64,000 bases of DNA from Thoreauomyces humboldtii (GCA_027596035.1 JADGJA010000011.1:19743-83742), one strand, 5' to 3'. Counted from the first letter of the stretch, positions 47,601 to 60,200 are shown. The notes: generated by a model from the sequence alone, not told the origin. Numbers and translations: made by a program.

Positions 47601-48669
47601 GCTGTACTGGCCTTGGCCCATGGGCTACACCAACCAGTCGGGTGGTTTCCGAGAGAGACTGAGGAACAGCGGAGCTGCGCCAGACAAGGAACTCTCCAGT
47701 TCACCTGGTTTCCTGCGCCGACTTTTCCGATCATCAAGAAAGGGTGGTAACAAAGTCCTACCGGAGCATTCGACACCCACCATCCTGGTCACAGTCCCCC
47801 TTCCCGCCGACAAAAATGGTCACGACAGTGGGGTAGCAGAGTCAGGGGAGGAGCTTGCGTCATTACAGCAGCGTCTCGTACTATACACATGTCCCGAGGA
47901 CCAAGTTGCTCAAACGCATTGGTGGAAAATCGTGCGGGACAAGAATGTCGCAAAAGCCGGGGCGACCGACAGCGGAACAGGAAGTCATCGATCTCTCGCC
48001 GGGGGTCATGGCGGAGGCGGAGGCGGCGGGGGTATCCATCACCAGCCTTCCGGGATAGCCACCCTCTTTGGGCTTCGAGACAATCGCGATCAGCACGTCG
48101 CCTCGGTACCGTCCCTGGTGGGACGGTCGGCCAGCACTCTCCCGCCAGTTCCGTCGGCCGGGGACCACCTCCGTCTGCCGTCGGAGATCTGGACAGAGCA
48201 AGAGGACGACTTGACGACAGAGGAGACGACAGCCGCCTTTAACGAGATTCGGAACCGTCGGTCGTCACGTGTCGAGAAATGTGAACCGAAGATTGGGTTC
48301 CGGGATCGCGACAAGTCTGCAACGACATCGGGATATGAGCTCGGATCCCCGACCATCAATCTGAAGGAGGTTGTGGATCAACTCAGCAGCTTAAAGGAGG
48401 CAGTGCGAACACTCGAAAAGATCATGCACGCCGACGCAAAGACCGTGCGGGATCGAACCCAAAAGCTGGAGCTCATCCTGAATCAGGATCGACAGATCAG
48501 CAACGATGCAAGCGCAGCGACGAACAAGCTCGTGCTAGGCCTCTCCTCGGACATCAAGGAATTGGCAGCGGTCATGAAGCGGCCCTCGCCTCTTCCTGTT
48601 GCTGACACGGGGTTGAGAAGGATGTTTTTGGGGAATAGAAGTGCTGCGGCGCTGGCGCCGGATGCGTGA
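44661..48669 (+). CDS. TRP-like/ion_trans cation channel with helical N-terminal region
   Basis: Exons 44661-44747, 44818-47339, 47421-48669 (1285 residues). Residues 1-660 form a helical, solenoid-like cytosolic part; two stretches (HDLFYLACQLNFTAIVWTLL, TPALRQATELGHQSLVHILL) look ankyrin-like. From about residue 675 there are six hydrophobic segments (start FAAHFALSLAFIGCMWGLFV). A pore segment with TMTAGDY is broken by the last intron, and S6 reads FHVIFIIFLINLIIGLMTVNV, typical of TRP/polycystin-type channels. The C-terminal 400 residues are disordered, with a Gly run (GGHGGGGGGGG) and a final coiled coil. Likely a calcium-permeable channel of a vacuolar or plasma membrane; gating and location are unknown. 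The start uses a small first exon in phase with the main frame. Confidence 0.82.
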
Positions 48670-48898
48670 CACAGTGAGGTGTTCTGTTGCTAGCCCTGGC
48701 TACTGTAAATATGATAATGATACCCAGACTGCGCGGCACGTGGTTCTCGTTCTTTATGAGGGACTGCTCTCAGTAACACGAACAAAGAAGTTTGTCGATG
48801 CAGATATCAAATAAGCGGTTTAAAAGTCCTTCAAAGAACGGAGTAAAGCAAACAACATGCAGGGATTTGTGAGTAGCAGCAGACATTCTGCCGCATCA

Positions 48899-50320
48899 TC
48901 ACTTTTTGCTTGGAACAGGTGGAGGTGCGGCTTTCCGGTCAATGTCCTGATACTTGGCAACACGGCGTCGTACTTCGGCAGGGAGCTCCTCAAAACACGC
49001 TTTGCAGAATGGTTTCATATCCCAGTCAATGAAGCCGTTTTTGTTAGTAGTTCCGATGAGAGGCATATGGCATGCCATGCAGTTGAAATGAGCCTCGCAC
49101 CACTTTCGTCCAATGGCGGTCACAGCTGAAAGCAAAACGTCAATCATACGGAAAACATCGGGGTTTGGCTGTCAATCAACAAACTCACTCTTCCCAATGG
49201 CTGCCTCATGACACAAGCCGCAAACATCTCCCATCAGCTCATGGTAGTGCGCCTCGCAGTACGGTTTGCCTTTGACTTCCCAGTACATGCTAGAGTTGAA
49301 CGGTCGCTCGCACTTCGAGCATACGAAATGTTCCGGATGATACTGTTTTGCGAGGGCCGTCACGCTCCGTCCCACGATCGGCCTTCGGCATGCTTGACAG
49401 ACACGGAGAGTCATGCGTTCGAGGTCCATAGCGCAATACAGCTTTCCCTCAAACATCTTGCAGTCTCCTCCCAGCACCTGTTTGCAGATGGCGCAATTGA
49501 AGTGGTGGGCGTGGAACTTTTTACCATTGAGGGTGATGAGGACTTCGTTAAGGTTCTCATTGACGGGTTTCTTGCAGCGTTCACACGTGTCCACGGCCCG
49601 TTCTGTAACCAAAACTCTCTCCCGTCAGCTTCCAAATGATATGCAAATGCCTCTTGCAATACGCCGCTGCCAAACCTTTTACTTTCAACTTTTCGACACA
49701 TGGCTTGCAGTACGCTCGGTTGTTCTTCTTGACAAACGTGCTCCCCGCTAACGCTTTGCCGCACGTCTCGCAAGTAAAATGCTCTGGATGCCATTTCATA
49801 TCCATGGCCGTTATGCACTTCCCCCGAATGATCTCCCCGCATCGCCCGCAACGTGCCCTGCCAAAACAACAATGAACAGATGCGGTTCGTCAGCTTTTGT
49901 GGTTTGCGGCCAACGTCGGCGACGAGTTCCGCCTCGGTATGGTAACTTCGACTCCAGAATTCTTCCCAAGATATGGCTTCCCGGGAAACAGCGAGGTTTC
50001 CTCTTACCCGTGAAGCACTGTGAAGTCAAAATCACAGAAGTACTGGCCTTCTGCTTCGAAGAAAACATTTTCCGGAAATGGCTCTAGACATTGGTTGCAG
50101 CTAAAAGCAAGGGGAAAGGAGAATAAGTGGGGTGCTTCATGATCTAACCAACCAGATTATCTCACTAGCATTACACAAAACATGCCGCATGATATCGATG
50201 GCTGTTGGCATTGATGTGAGATCCAACTATGGTTTCCTGGCAGACTCTGCACACAGCGGTAGCTGTCTCTCCCTCTCCCTGTGCCGAGACTGGGGCTGCT
50301 TGTGATGTGGGATCTTCCAT
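48899..50320 (-). CDS. PINCH/LIMS-type protein with five LIM domains
   Basis: Exons on minus 50320-50175, 50100-50008, 49857-49676, 49602-49189, 49125-48899 (353 residues). Five successive LIM double zinc fingers can be read: CRVCQETIVGSH, CGRCGEIIRGKCITAMDMKW, CERCKKPVNENL, CQACRRPIVGRSVTALAKQY, and CGLCHEAAIGK leading into TAIGRKWCEAHFNCMACH. After the fifth LIM the tail reads ELPAEVRRRVAKY, parallel to the PINCH tail. Five LIM domains with little else, the CxxCRRPIxGR motif in LIM4 and the FDMKPxCKxC-like ending of LIM5 are PINCH hallmarks. In animals PINCH joins ILK and parvin at integrin adhesions. Here its partner is unknown, since fungi generally lack integrins. It acts as a protein-binding scaffold, not an enzyme. 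Confidence 0.88.
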
Positions 50321-50432
50321 ATTCAGAGGAGACGAGGAAGGTTAGGTTTGAGCAAGGGCTGACTAGACTACCCGGTATGGACGCACTTGTCGGACGCGTT
50401 AGAACGGCAACGCGTTAGTCATCACTAGATCT

Positions 50433-51335
50433 GTGCGCATCATCGCTACATTTTCGAGCATCACTTGCATGAACATCCTCGTTTACAACATATACAATGG
50501 CGGCTTGGACCCTCAAAGCGATCCGGAGAGGCCATATGCCTCGATGCGCATGCAAGAGATCGTAGCCTTCATCCGCCTGCAAGCTCCAGATGTCTGCGCC
50601 TTCACCGAACTCAATCACTGGACCGCGTCCGTGTGTTCAGCAGCTGGAGCGTCCTGGAACCATCCCTTCTCCGTCATGATGGAAGACACGAACCACGCAT
50701 TTCGACTCGGAATCACCAGCAAACACCCGCTCACTGAGATCGCCCGCATCTCCAAGGGCTTCCATCATGGTTTCCTGGTCGTGCGTATCGACGTCTCGCG
50801 ATGCGGAGTGACGAGCTTGCCGTCGTTGACGTTGGGTCTGACGCATCTGAACCCGTTCTCGGCGCGAGAGAGGTTGGACGAGACGGTTCGAATATGTGAC
50901 CATGTCGCGGCTTCTCCGGGACCCTGGATGGTCACGGGAGATCTCAACTCTCTGTCTCCTCGCGATGCATGTCACTACGACGCGTCCGGGGCAGCGGCTC
51001 GGTTTGCCGGGGATGCGAAGCTGGCAAGCAAGTTTTTGGATGGCCAGGGTACCATCGACTATCAAGTCCTGGATCGTTTTGAGCGAGCGGGGTTGCTGGA
51101 TACTGTGGGGATGGACGGAAGACGCTTGGAAAGTACCGTACCGACTGGTCTCGACGTAGACTCGGCCCACGCGACACCCATGCGCTTGGATTACGCCCTG
51201 GGAAATGCGTATCTCCTTGAGAGAGCGATTGTTTCTTCAAGAGTTCTCGATACAGACTCTACGTCTCTATTGTCCGACCACTACCCACTTCTCGTCTCGG
51301 TTGAAAGTGACGCTGAGCAGGGTCCACGAGTATGA
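50433..51335 (+). CDS. Endonuclease/exonuclease/phosphatase-fold protein, intronless
   Basis: A single open frame; the natural start is probably Met at 50469 (MNILVYNIYNGG), making 288 residues. Family motifs: N-terminal NILVYNIYNGG, the acidic metal ligand in DVCAFTELNHW, THLNPF, GDLNSLSPRD, LDYAL and the terminal SDHYPLLV with its catalytic Asp-His. This fold includes phosphodiesterases acting on nucleic acids, sphingomyelin and inositol phosphates; substrate cannot be told. Lack of introns among genes with 3-21 exons, together with a compact bacterial-like length, leaves open acquisition by transfer or retroposition; that is inference. It is divergent from PINCH (about 110 bases between starts). 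Confidence 0.83.
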   Translation: MRIIATFSSITCMNILVYNIYNGGLDPQSDPERPYASMRMQEIVAFIRLQAPDVCAFTELNHWTASVCSAAGASWNHPFSVMMEDTNHAFRLGITSKHPLTEIARISKGFHHGFLVVRIDVSRCGVTSLPSLTLGLTHLNPFSARERLDETVRICDHVAASPGPWMVTGDLNSLSPRDACHYDASGAAARFAGDAKLASKFLDGQGTIDYQVLDRFERAGLLDTVGMDGRRLESTVPTGLDVDSAHATPMRLDYALGNAYLLERAIVSSRVLDTDSTSLLSDHYPLLVSVESDAEQGPRV

Positions 51336-51498
51336 GGCAGCTTTGAAATTTCATTCTATAGGCAATAGCCATAAATCCAGTCTAGAACGCAATGCGGGGA
51401 TAAAACTCTAGATGCCCATCAAGGGTTGCGGGTTTCTCTTCGACGCAAAACACGATACGCCGGCATTTTCGCGCGTCGAGCGTGGAATCTCTACTCTA

Positions 51499-53600
51499 CT
51501 ACCTGTAACTTTCGTACGTTCCGTGGTAAGGTTGGGGTGGTGGCGCGTACGTTTGCCTTGCAGCCATCCGCGTGGGTTGATCTCCTTGGCCGTCGAACGC
51601 CTGCGAGAGCCCGCGCGAGTAGTCGGCTTCGACATCGTTGTCATCTTCCTGGTTGCGGGAGAGGGGACTAGTCGGACCAGAGTGTTGTCCGGCATGCGGG
51701 GATGGGGCGAGAGGAGTCAAGCGACCCAGGGAAGACGCCCGACGTTGCGAGTCTAGCGTGTCCTTCCATCCATGTTCGTCCATCGAAGGAGGCATGGGCG
51801 GGGAGGGCGTCGTGCTCGTTGGAACGTCTGCCGCTCGGTTTTGCTGCTGTGCGTTGCTGTTGGCTCCGCTATTGTAGGGAGCGACGCAGGCAAGCGGGAA
51901 AGATCCTTCCTGTTTTGTGGTCATGTTGAAACCGAAGCCCCATCCGTCGTCGAACTTGCACTTGACAATAACGGGATCACCGACGTCTGTAAACAGAAAA
52001 CGGGAATATCAGCAAGTGCCGTTCAAGTATTGGACAAATCACGCGATGGCAGACTTACAAAGGTAGATCTCGTCGACTAGATTGGGCACGTAGTTGTAGA
52101 GAACCTCCATGGTTTCGGCGATTTGAATCGGCTCTCCGACGTCTTCCTTTTCGTTCTCTACACCCATCATCGCCGCGGCGGCCATCGCGCCGGCGCCTCC
52201 AGGAACATTTTGCGTTTGCCCCTGGTGAGGCTGGTTCTGGTACTGCTGTTGCTGGAACTGCTGACCGTTGATTGTACCGTTCCTCTCCATGGTTGCCGGA
52301 TCCGCGAAGGAAGCGGGGGCTCGCGCCATGTCGGCCCCTCGGTTGTATTTGAGACTGCCGTCCCGGGACGACGCAGACGAAGCCTGAAGGAAGCCATCAG
52401 GTGCCCTTCGAGAAACGTTCCTACGGCGAGCGTAATAGATAGCGGCAATGATGCCAATCGCCAATGCAGCGGCAACCACGCAGGCGATGATGATGATAGT
52501 GGTGGTAGGCGCACCGTAACCCTGTCCAGCATTCTGCGAAGCACCTACAGTTCCGCTTGAGTTAGAGGACGCCGTAACGCCAGGGGAAGGAGAGGTAGCT
52601 GATGATGACACGGGGGACGTGCCTGCCCCTGCTGCGACAAGAGATGTGGGTACCACGATCGGTTGATTAGCCAAACGCGCTGCATAAGCGGTGCAGCAGC
52701 TATCGGTAGCAGTTGCGGCGCCGGCAGCGCAGTACTGCGCAACTTCATCGTTCGTCCAGAAACCGCACGTCTGCCATTCTGTGGGGATTGCGGCAACACA
52801 GTTGCTGTTCGAAATAAGCCTGAAAGAGTGCATGCGTAAGGGAAAAACATCACGCATTAACAAGCAACTGGGAAGACTGCATGCTCACCGGCCGGCATAG
52901 GTATCATAAGGGAGATAGGCAGGAGCAGTGGTCGTAGAATTTGCGGGGCAGCCGTTTGCCGGATCGGACAACACAGTCTGAAGAGTGGTGATCGCCGTTG
53001 CACCGGTCGATTTGCATAAGCGCGGAACCGAAGCGGCGATAGCGGGGGTAGCGGCGTTGCAGATTCCGTTGAATGTCGAAGCGTCCACCAAGGTCCCGCA
53101 CACCAGCGAGATATGGTAGCGAGCAGTTCCTCCGTGGTAGCTGGGGCAGCTCCCGCCATCGAAAGAGTTGAGGTAGGCGGTGGAATTGTCGAACTGACTG
53201 CGAACATACTGGTCGAAACTCGCCAAGTCCGTGTAAAATCCGTCCGAGGTGGCAACGGAGAAGCCTGAACAACCGCGGCAAAAAGCGTTAGATGATGTTG
53301 CATTCGCATGCGCAGGTTCATCGGCTTCGACTTACTGGCCCAAGGCGTGCAGACACTCGTTCCAGCAAGCGAGAAGCAAGTTGGTGCCACGGCCGCGGCC
53401 GTAACGGCGGCTACAGGAGTCGTGGCGGCTACGTTCGAGCTAGGGACGGCTACCGGCGCGCCCACAGCGACGACGGGTGCTGCGGGTGTTGCTGCTGCTG
53501 GGGTTGCTGCTGCGGGTATCGGGGATGCGACCTGGGCGGAGCCGAAGGAGGCGAGGAGCAACAAGCCGCAAGCCGAGGCGGGAGAGAATGAACGGTACAT
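51499..53600 (-). CDS. Single-pass membrane protein with Cys-rich ectodomain and cytosolic SH3 domain
   Basis: Exons on minus 53600-53336, 53264-52889, 52819-52059, 51986-51499 (629 residues). A signal peptide (CGLLLLASFGSAQVA) precedes an Ala/Pro/Val-rich stalk. A Cys-rich extracellular region follows (about residues 75-265; cysteines in CPSYHGG, CGTLV, CNAATP, CKSTG, CPANST, CGFW, SCCTAY). Then come a Ser/Thr/Gly linker, one membrane helix at about 318-343 (IIIIACVVAAALAIGIIAAI) and the basic stop RRRNVSRR. The cytosolic part carries an SH3 domain (EVLYNYVPNLVDEIYL, GDPVIVKCKFDDGWGFGF, GSFPLACVAPY) split by an intron, and a Pro-rich tail. It resembles fungal wall/mating sensors of the Fus1 or Sho1 style in layout only. 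Signal transfer at the cell surface is inferred. Confidence 0.85.
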
Positions 53601-54277
53601 GGCGCGTAGTCGGTGAAGCTTTTCGGCAACTGGACTGGAAACGAATCCTTTCGAGCCGGTGTTATGGTCGATAGAGCGGAGCTGGAAGGAGCGAGTCCAT
53701 AAACTAAAGGCCAGGAGGTAGCGAGCGAAATGCTGAAGTCTAAATTCCAGAGCGGCGAGGACGGACGATACAAGAAGGACCGGGGCTGGCCGCTGGCCAG
53801 TTGGGCGTTGTTCTCGATGAGGCTTGAGGCTCTGTTCCCCGCCCCACGACCCCTCCTCCTTTCCCCGTGCCAAGAAAGAGAGCGCAGAGAGACAGAGAGA
53901 CAGGGTGCGCAGGACTGCAGGTTTTGCGGCAAGGAAAAGGAAGATCACGGGCGCACGGACTACTCACCGTTGCCGTACCCGTACTTTGCTCCTCCATCCT
54001 CCTTTTTCGATAGCGACACGCTTTTTGCATCGGTTGTACCGGTACAAGTCCCACGGACTCGTTTCCGCCTACCACGCTAGCCTACCAGGTACCAGCCCCT
54101 TCATCTCCATCACGTAAGCGAGGTCCCCGTCGCGAGGTCGCCCAATCCTACTGTCCGAAAAGTTCCCCACCTTCCTTCCTTTCCCCAGCAATACTCCCCT
54201 TCACAGTTGCCCATTGCCTCCATCATTGACGCCCGGCTCAGGCCTCGGACCCATCACAGGATAGGACGGTCACAAGG
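53601..54277. promoter_or_regulatory. Divergent promoter between SH3 membrane protein gene and CFAP44
   Basis: 677 bases with starts on either side and no supported gene. Pyrimidine-rich stretches lie close to the CFAP44 start (54160-54230). No classical TATA box is clear. Confidence 0.5.
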
Positions 54278-57200
54278 ATGTCCAGCAACGCAGCCAGTCG
54301 AGCACCTTCTGCCCTTGCAAATGAATCCAACGCCACAACCACCACAAAGCGGGCAACAGCCGTAGGAGACCCAGTGACGCAGCCGGTCCCGCTACCTGCC
54401 TCGGGCGACGCAGTTGCAGCCACGGATGCCACTCACATGGAGACGGCCATCGCTGCTTCCAGGGACGACGGAGCACCGAAGCAGCTAGGCTCCAGGGCCA
54501 ATTCCATGCAATCCGTCGCAAAGACCATGCCAGATGACTTTTTCTACGACAAGATGGACTTTCGACCACGCGACATCTCAGCCAAGCAGATGCCAGCTTC
54601 CAGTCTAAATCTGTTGTAAGCGAGGAAGTTCTGTGTGATCAATGGGCACGTTCGTTCGAGTCTGCTCAACCCTTGTATTCCCATCGGGTAGTCACAACTA
54701 CGGATTCGAATCGTACCGACGGAACAATCTGTTCTTCCTGAACGACAACATGGTCACCACCGTGGTCGGCAACGTCTTGGTGTTTCTCAACATAACGACG
54801 CTGGAGCAGGATTACATGCCTGGACTGCGGGACGGGGCGATCGGATCCATTACGGTAGGCAATGCTGGAATGGAGAGAACTCTATATGTCCAGACCATTT
54901 AAGCGTCCGTCCTGTGAACAGGTCCATCCGTCCCGGAAGTACATAGCGGTGGGAGAATCTTGCGACAACAGTCCGAATATCTACATCTTCGAATACCCAT
55001 CGTTGAGGCTGTATCGAGTGCTACGAGAGGGCGCCGAAAAGGGTTTCTCGAACCTCTCGTTCAATGCGTCTGGAGATAAACTCGCGAGCATCGGTCAGGA
55101 TCCTGATTACATGCTTACCATCTGGGACTGGCGGCAGGAGGCAGTCATTCTGCGGAGCAAAGCCTTCTCGCAAGTATGTGGCCACTGCCATCGACGTGGG
55201 AGAAACGAGCGTTGTGCTGATCACCCTCTTGTTGCTTCGAAAAGGATATCTATGGTGTGGCGTTTTCTCCAGAGACAGATGGACAGCTTACTACCTCAGG
55301 AATGGGACACATCAAATTCTGGCGGATGGCGTCCACGTTTACGGGATTGAAGCTGCAGGGCTCCATCGGGAAGTTCGGTCTCAGCGAACTGACGGACATC
55401 GTGACTTTCGTGCAAATGCCAGACGGGAAGGTTCTGTCGAGCACCGAGACGGGAAACCTTTTGCTCTGGGACGGCGGGATGATCAAATGCGAGCTCTCCG
55501 GTCGAGGGGGCAAAGGCTGCCACGAAGGTCCGGTGGAGGTCATCACGCTAGTGGAAGGGGAGATTTACACGGCTGGAGAGGACGGGTACGTTCGAATCTG
55601 GGACTTGGAAACCATCGACAACGCGGATGTTATCAGCGCCCCCGCTGGGGTCCCTGCCGTTGCCACACCCGAGGGTGAAGCCGCAGCACCGGTTTCATCG
55701 GCCCCAACTGCCCGCGTGTTTCCCATGGAGCCCATAGATGAGATTCTTATCGGAAAGGATGTCAAGGTAAAACTTCACATTGGCTCCGCGTATTCTTGTT
55801 TCCTCACCCACGTAACGTAGATCAAATCTATGATTCGCTGTCCTGGTGAAGCAAGCCGCTATCTGATTCAAGATCAGTTGGGCCACTTACTCGTCCTGGA
55901 CATTCAAAGACGTGCGGCCGACAAAGTCATGTCCTTTCACGCCGGAGCAATCGCGAGCGTGGACAGCAGTCCTGCTACTCACTCGATGGCGAGTCTTGGG
56001 ACGGATGGTGCTCTGGTGCTCCACGACTACCTTTCGAAAACTTCGGTGGCGACGGCGCATTACCCTGGAGGAGGAACTGCCATGTCTTACTTGCCTGAGG
56101 TATGAGGCGAACGCTTGGTGAAAACATGAAGGCAAAAATCTTACTGGAAGTTTAGGCGCTGGATAGATATGGTTGTACGCTTGCCGCGGGATTCGCTGAC
56201 GGTGTCCTGCGTATCATTTCTCACACGCTGGCGACGTCGGGGTCTGAGCCACCAGACTTCAAGCTGCAATTTGTTTTCAAACCACACACCGCACCCATCA
56301 CTTCAATTGGCATCTCAGCGGATGGAACTTACCTCGCCACCGCATCATCCGACAACTCGGTCTTCTTCTTCAAGATCAACGCCGAAGCCGGAAATGAGGA
56401 TGAGGCGCCTCCAATCTTCTCCAATCAGACCGCAGAGATCATCCCGCTTGGCTTCCTGACGTTCGACGCGGCGCCCGTGCGAATCTCCTTTTCACCCGAC
56501 AACCATCTCAACATCGACGAGATCGAACCTGTCGACGAGAACCAGTTCGAGCAGGACGAGGTTACGGCGGACGACTCGAGCGAGATCAGTGGGAAGCGAG
56601 CGTTCGTGGTTCTGGCGTCCGGTCAACTGTTGGCGGTGATCGTACCGGAACCGGAATCCATCAACAATGCCCTGAGCTTCCAGCTCACACGTGAGGTCGT
56701 TCAGGTGAAGCCATGGAAGCTTGACGTCCCACCGCCTGCGGTAGTGCAGAAGGTTACTCCTCTGCTCGACGACGGTGAAGCGAACTCAGCGGATTCGGTG
56801 CCGCCAGCGACCCCGGCGGGAGCTCTGGAAGCCAAAGAGGAATCAGCGCAGCGTGTTAACGGTCGATTGACTTCCGCTTCTCGAAAGTCGCATGGTCTTG
56901 TCATCGACGCGGGTTCTCCTGTCACGGACGTCATGTACTTGGAAGGCGGGTACTTCCTACTGTCGATGATCAACAAGGATGGAGAGGCCGAAATCCGAGC
57001 CTGTAAGTTCAGCACTCCGAAGCAGAGCAGGTAAGCTGACGAAGTGCCTCTGTCAAAAGCTTCGAAAATGCATCTGATCATTTCCTCCCAGACTTGTCTT
57101 GGTGTACAAGTCGCAGTTCTCGGACATGCGTCTTTCAGCGTCTGGAAAGTATCTGCTCGCGGGATCTACTGACGGCATGACGTGCATACGCAAATTCCGC

Positions 57201-60200
57201 CTGGAAGATATTCTTCTTTATCGCTGGACGGGAGGACACGAGGCATACTCTCAGTACTCGCAGGCGTTTGAGAAGGAAATTGCTCAAGCAGCCGTTGCCA
57301 AAGCCTCTGGCAAGCCCAGCAAGGACTATTCGGAAAGCAATCCGGATCTCGACGTGATCGAAGACACGCCAGGACAGTACTGGTTCGGTCATGCACACAG
57401 CAGCAAGACCGGAAAAGTAGCGAGCGTCGTAACGACCTTCGACGATTCTTTCTTCTTTACCGGTGGCGCCGACGGTGGTCTCTTTGTGTGGAGGGTGCAG
57501 ATGGAAAGGATCAAAGCTGCCGCTATCGAAGCTCCGGGCGAGCCTACGTCGATCGGCTCTCCCGTCGTCGACATTCTCGAACCGACTGCTTACGCCCTCC
57601 AGGATGCAAAAATCAAGTCGGAGAAGGACAGAGAGTTGGAGGACGCTGAACGGAAGAAGCAGGTGAATTAGGCATCATTTCTTTTGTTTCATGATGGAAC
57701 TGCCCAATTCACCGCGAGCTTTCCACTAGGTCACGAGGCAATATATTCGAGAGCTGCGAAACGAGTTCTTGAAGTTAGTTAGCGAAAACGAAAAAGCGGC
57801 TCCGGGGGACCAACTGCCACGGGAATCGCTCACGGTCGACCCCGACCTTCGCTCCGCTATCGGTAAACCTCAATCTCATCGCAAAGATCCTGTGCAGGAT
57901 CTGCTTGAAAACTTGCTCATAGCTTCTTAATATATTGCAGAGAAAGAGACGGAAAAGAAGATCGCTCTGGTACAGAAGGAGCTCGAGTGGATCTCGGCAA
58001 GGGAATCAGTGATACCAGACAAACTCCGCAAAAAGTTCCTTGACCCTTTGCAAACCGAAAGATTGGAGATACATGCATTCCGGGTAGGCTGTGCAACGCC
58101 TTCTTAAATTTACATAGAATCTTGACTCACCATCTCATAGACAAAGTATATGGTGACAACCTTCCGAACTATCAAGCCTGAGCAGTCCCTTGAGGTGGTA
58201 CTCCAACCATTAGGGAATGCGGAAACTCGCTCGTCTAGAGCAACTACTTTCGTATGAGTGCACACTCTTGCTTGCTCAACCCCTTTCGGAAATCCTGACA
58301 ATCGTGTGCAGGCCCTCGATAACTCTGTTGCGCAAGTCAACAAAGATACCACGCAAGAAGGTTCAGGAGCTGACTATGGCGTTCAAGGCAGCAAAGCGGG
58401 AAAGGTAAACATCCTTGACAATTGATGTGCGTGCGCTTCCAGCTAACGAAACTCTCCTACTCGGCCTCAGGACGTGAAAAGCAAGCTCGAAGCTCGGAAG
58501 CAGCTACGAGCTCAGCGAGCTATCAAATGGAAGGAGCTCATGGACGAGAAGCCGGACGAGAGCTACGAGGATCCTCGGGACGTGGCCGCCATCCGCCACG
58601 CGGAGCAACATATGGGCGACTACAAGCTCAAGACGGGCGAAAAGTACATCGTACCCGAGAGTGAGAGAGTGGACGCTGACAAGAAGCGGAGGCAGATCTT
58701 GTTGCTGAAGGAGAGCTTATTCGCGCTGAAAGAGGTCAGTGCAGCAGCAGTGTGTAGCTCTTGCACGTATATTGACCAGATGGTTCTTTCAGAATTTCAA
58801 CCAGAACGTGTTGAAGATCCGCGACCGCAAGAAGACGCTTGTGCAGCAGATACATCGAGAAAACCAAGATCTCGAGACAATCAATGCGGAGCTGGAAGGA
58901 CTGGGAGTTGATGCTCGTCAGCGTCTATGGTCTCCCATCATGGAGGTGCGTTTGGAAATGACTCGACAAATGCTCGTTTAGCCGACATTGACAGATTCGA
59001 TGCTACAGATATCCGCATATCCGGAAAAGCGATTCGAAGTCAGCCCAGCTGACATCCAGCAGCTCAGAATGGATGACAAGCAAGCCGTCAGCGACGCCAA
59101 AGGAAATGCGGATGACCTTTTGGGAGGCTTCACCGCTCCCAAGGACAACACTGCCCCAGTGGCCCCGACAATCAAAAGTCGGCCAGCAACAGGTGCCAAG
59201 GCGGACGGAAAACCACAGTACGATGCCTCTGGAGATGATACAGAACCCAATGATACTGCCCACAAGACGGCGATCGAGATGAGGGAAATCGAGCTTCGCA
59301 GTAGACAGCTCATATACCGCCGGGATCATATTCAGGCGGTAGGGGATGTTGTCAGCGTTTTGTACCCGCTTACGACAATTACTGATCTCGGCTTTGATCA
59401 TACGCAGGCCATCAACGCTGCCGTGGCGGACTTTGACAAGTCCTTGCATCTTCTCATCAAGGAAAAGATTGTTCTTGAAGGAGGTATGATGGTGACGAAA
59501 ACATTGGCCATGGGTTATATTATAGCTGATTAAACCGACCTTTAAGATCTCAAATCCGCCGAGATCAAGTTGCTTCTGCTCTACCGTGAATGGGTTCTCC
59601 TAAAAGAGTTCGAGAAGCATGACAATTTTCTGGCGGACAAGCTTGTCCAAAAGCGATCGGAGAAGAATGACATTGATACGAAGGTCGTTGGAAGAACCAT
59701 TATGCTAGTTCAACACTATATCATTGACCCGGTTTGTGTATGCAGATCAAAGAATGTCAAGAAAAGCTCAATGGCAAAAAACTCGACATTGAGTTGGTGA
59801 TAAAGCGCGAAAAGGACGTGCAAGAGGAGTTCCGTCAGATCCTTGGTGAAAACAACAAGCACGAAGAGTTCCTCTCCAAAATCTTCAAGAAGAAGATCAA
59901 GCGGAGCAAAGTAAGAACCCCTCATCGAGAAACTGCTGGAAATTCCTTACAAACGAGCGTGGTTGCAGAAAAAAGCCAAGGATCCATCGAAATCCACAGA
60001 CCAAGAGAACGGGGATGTATCGCCCGACCAGGACGACGACGAGATGGACGACGATGATGACGACATGGACGACGTCGACGAGGAGGAAGCCATGTCATCC
60101 GAGAACGAGAACGACGACGCTCCCGAGGACTGTCCGTCCGACTACGACAAGACGGCCTTCGATCGCATCCTCGGTCTTCGCGAAGCGAGATTGGACGAAG

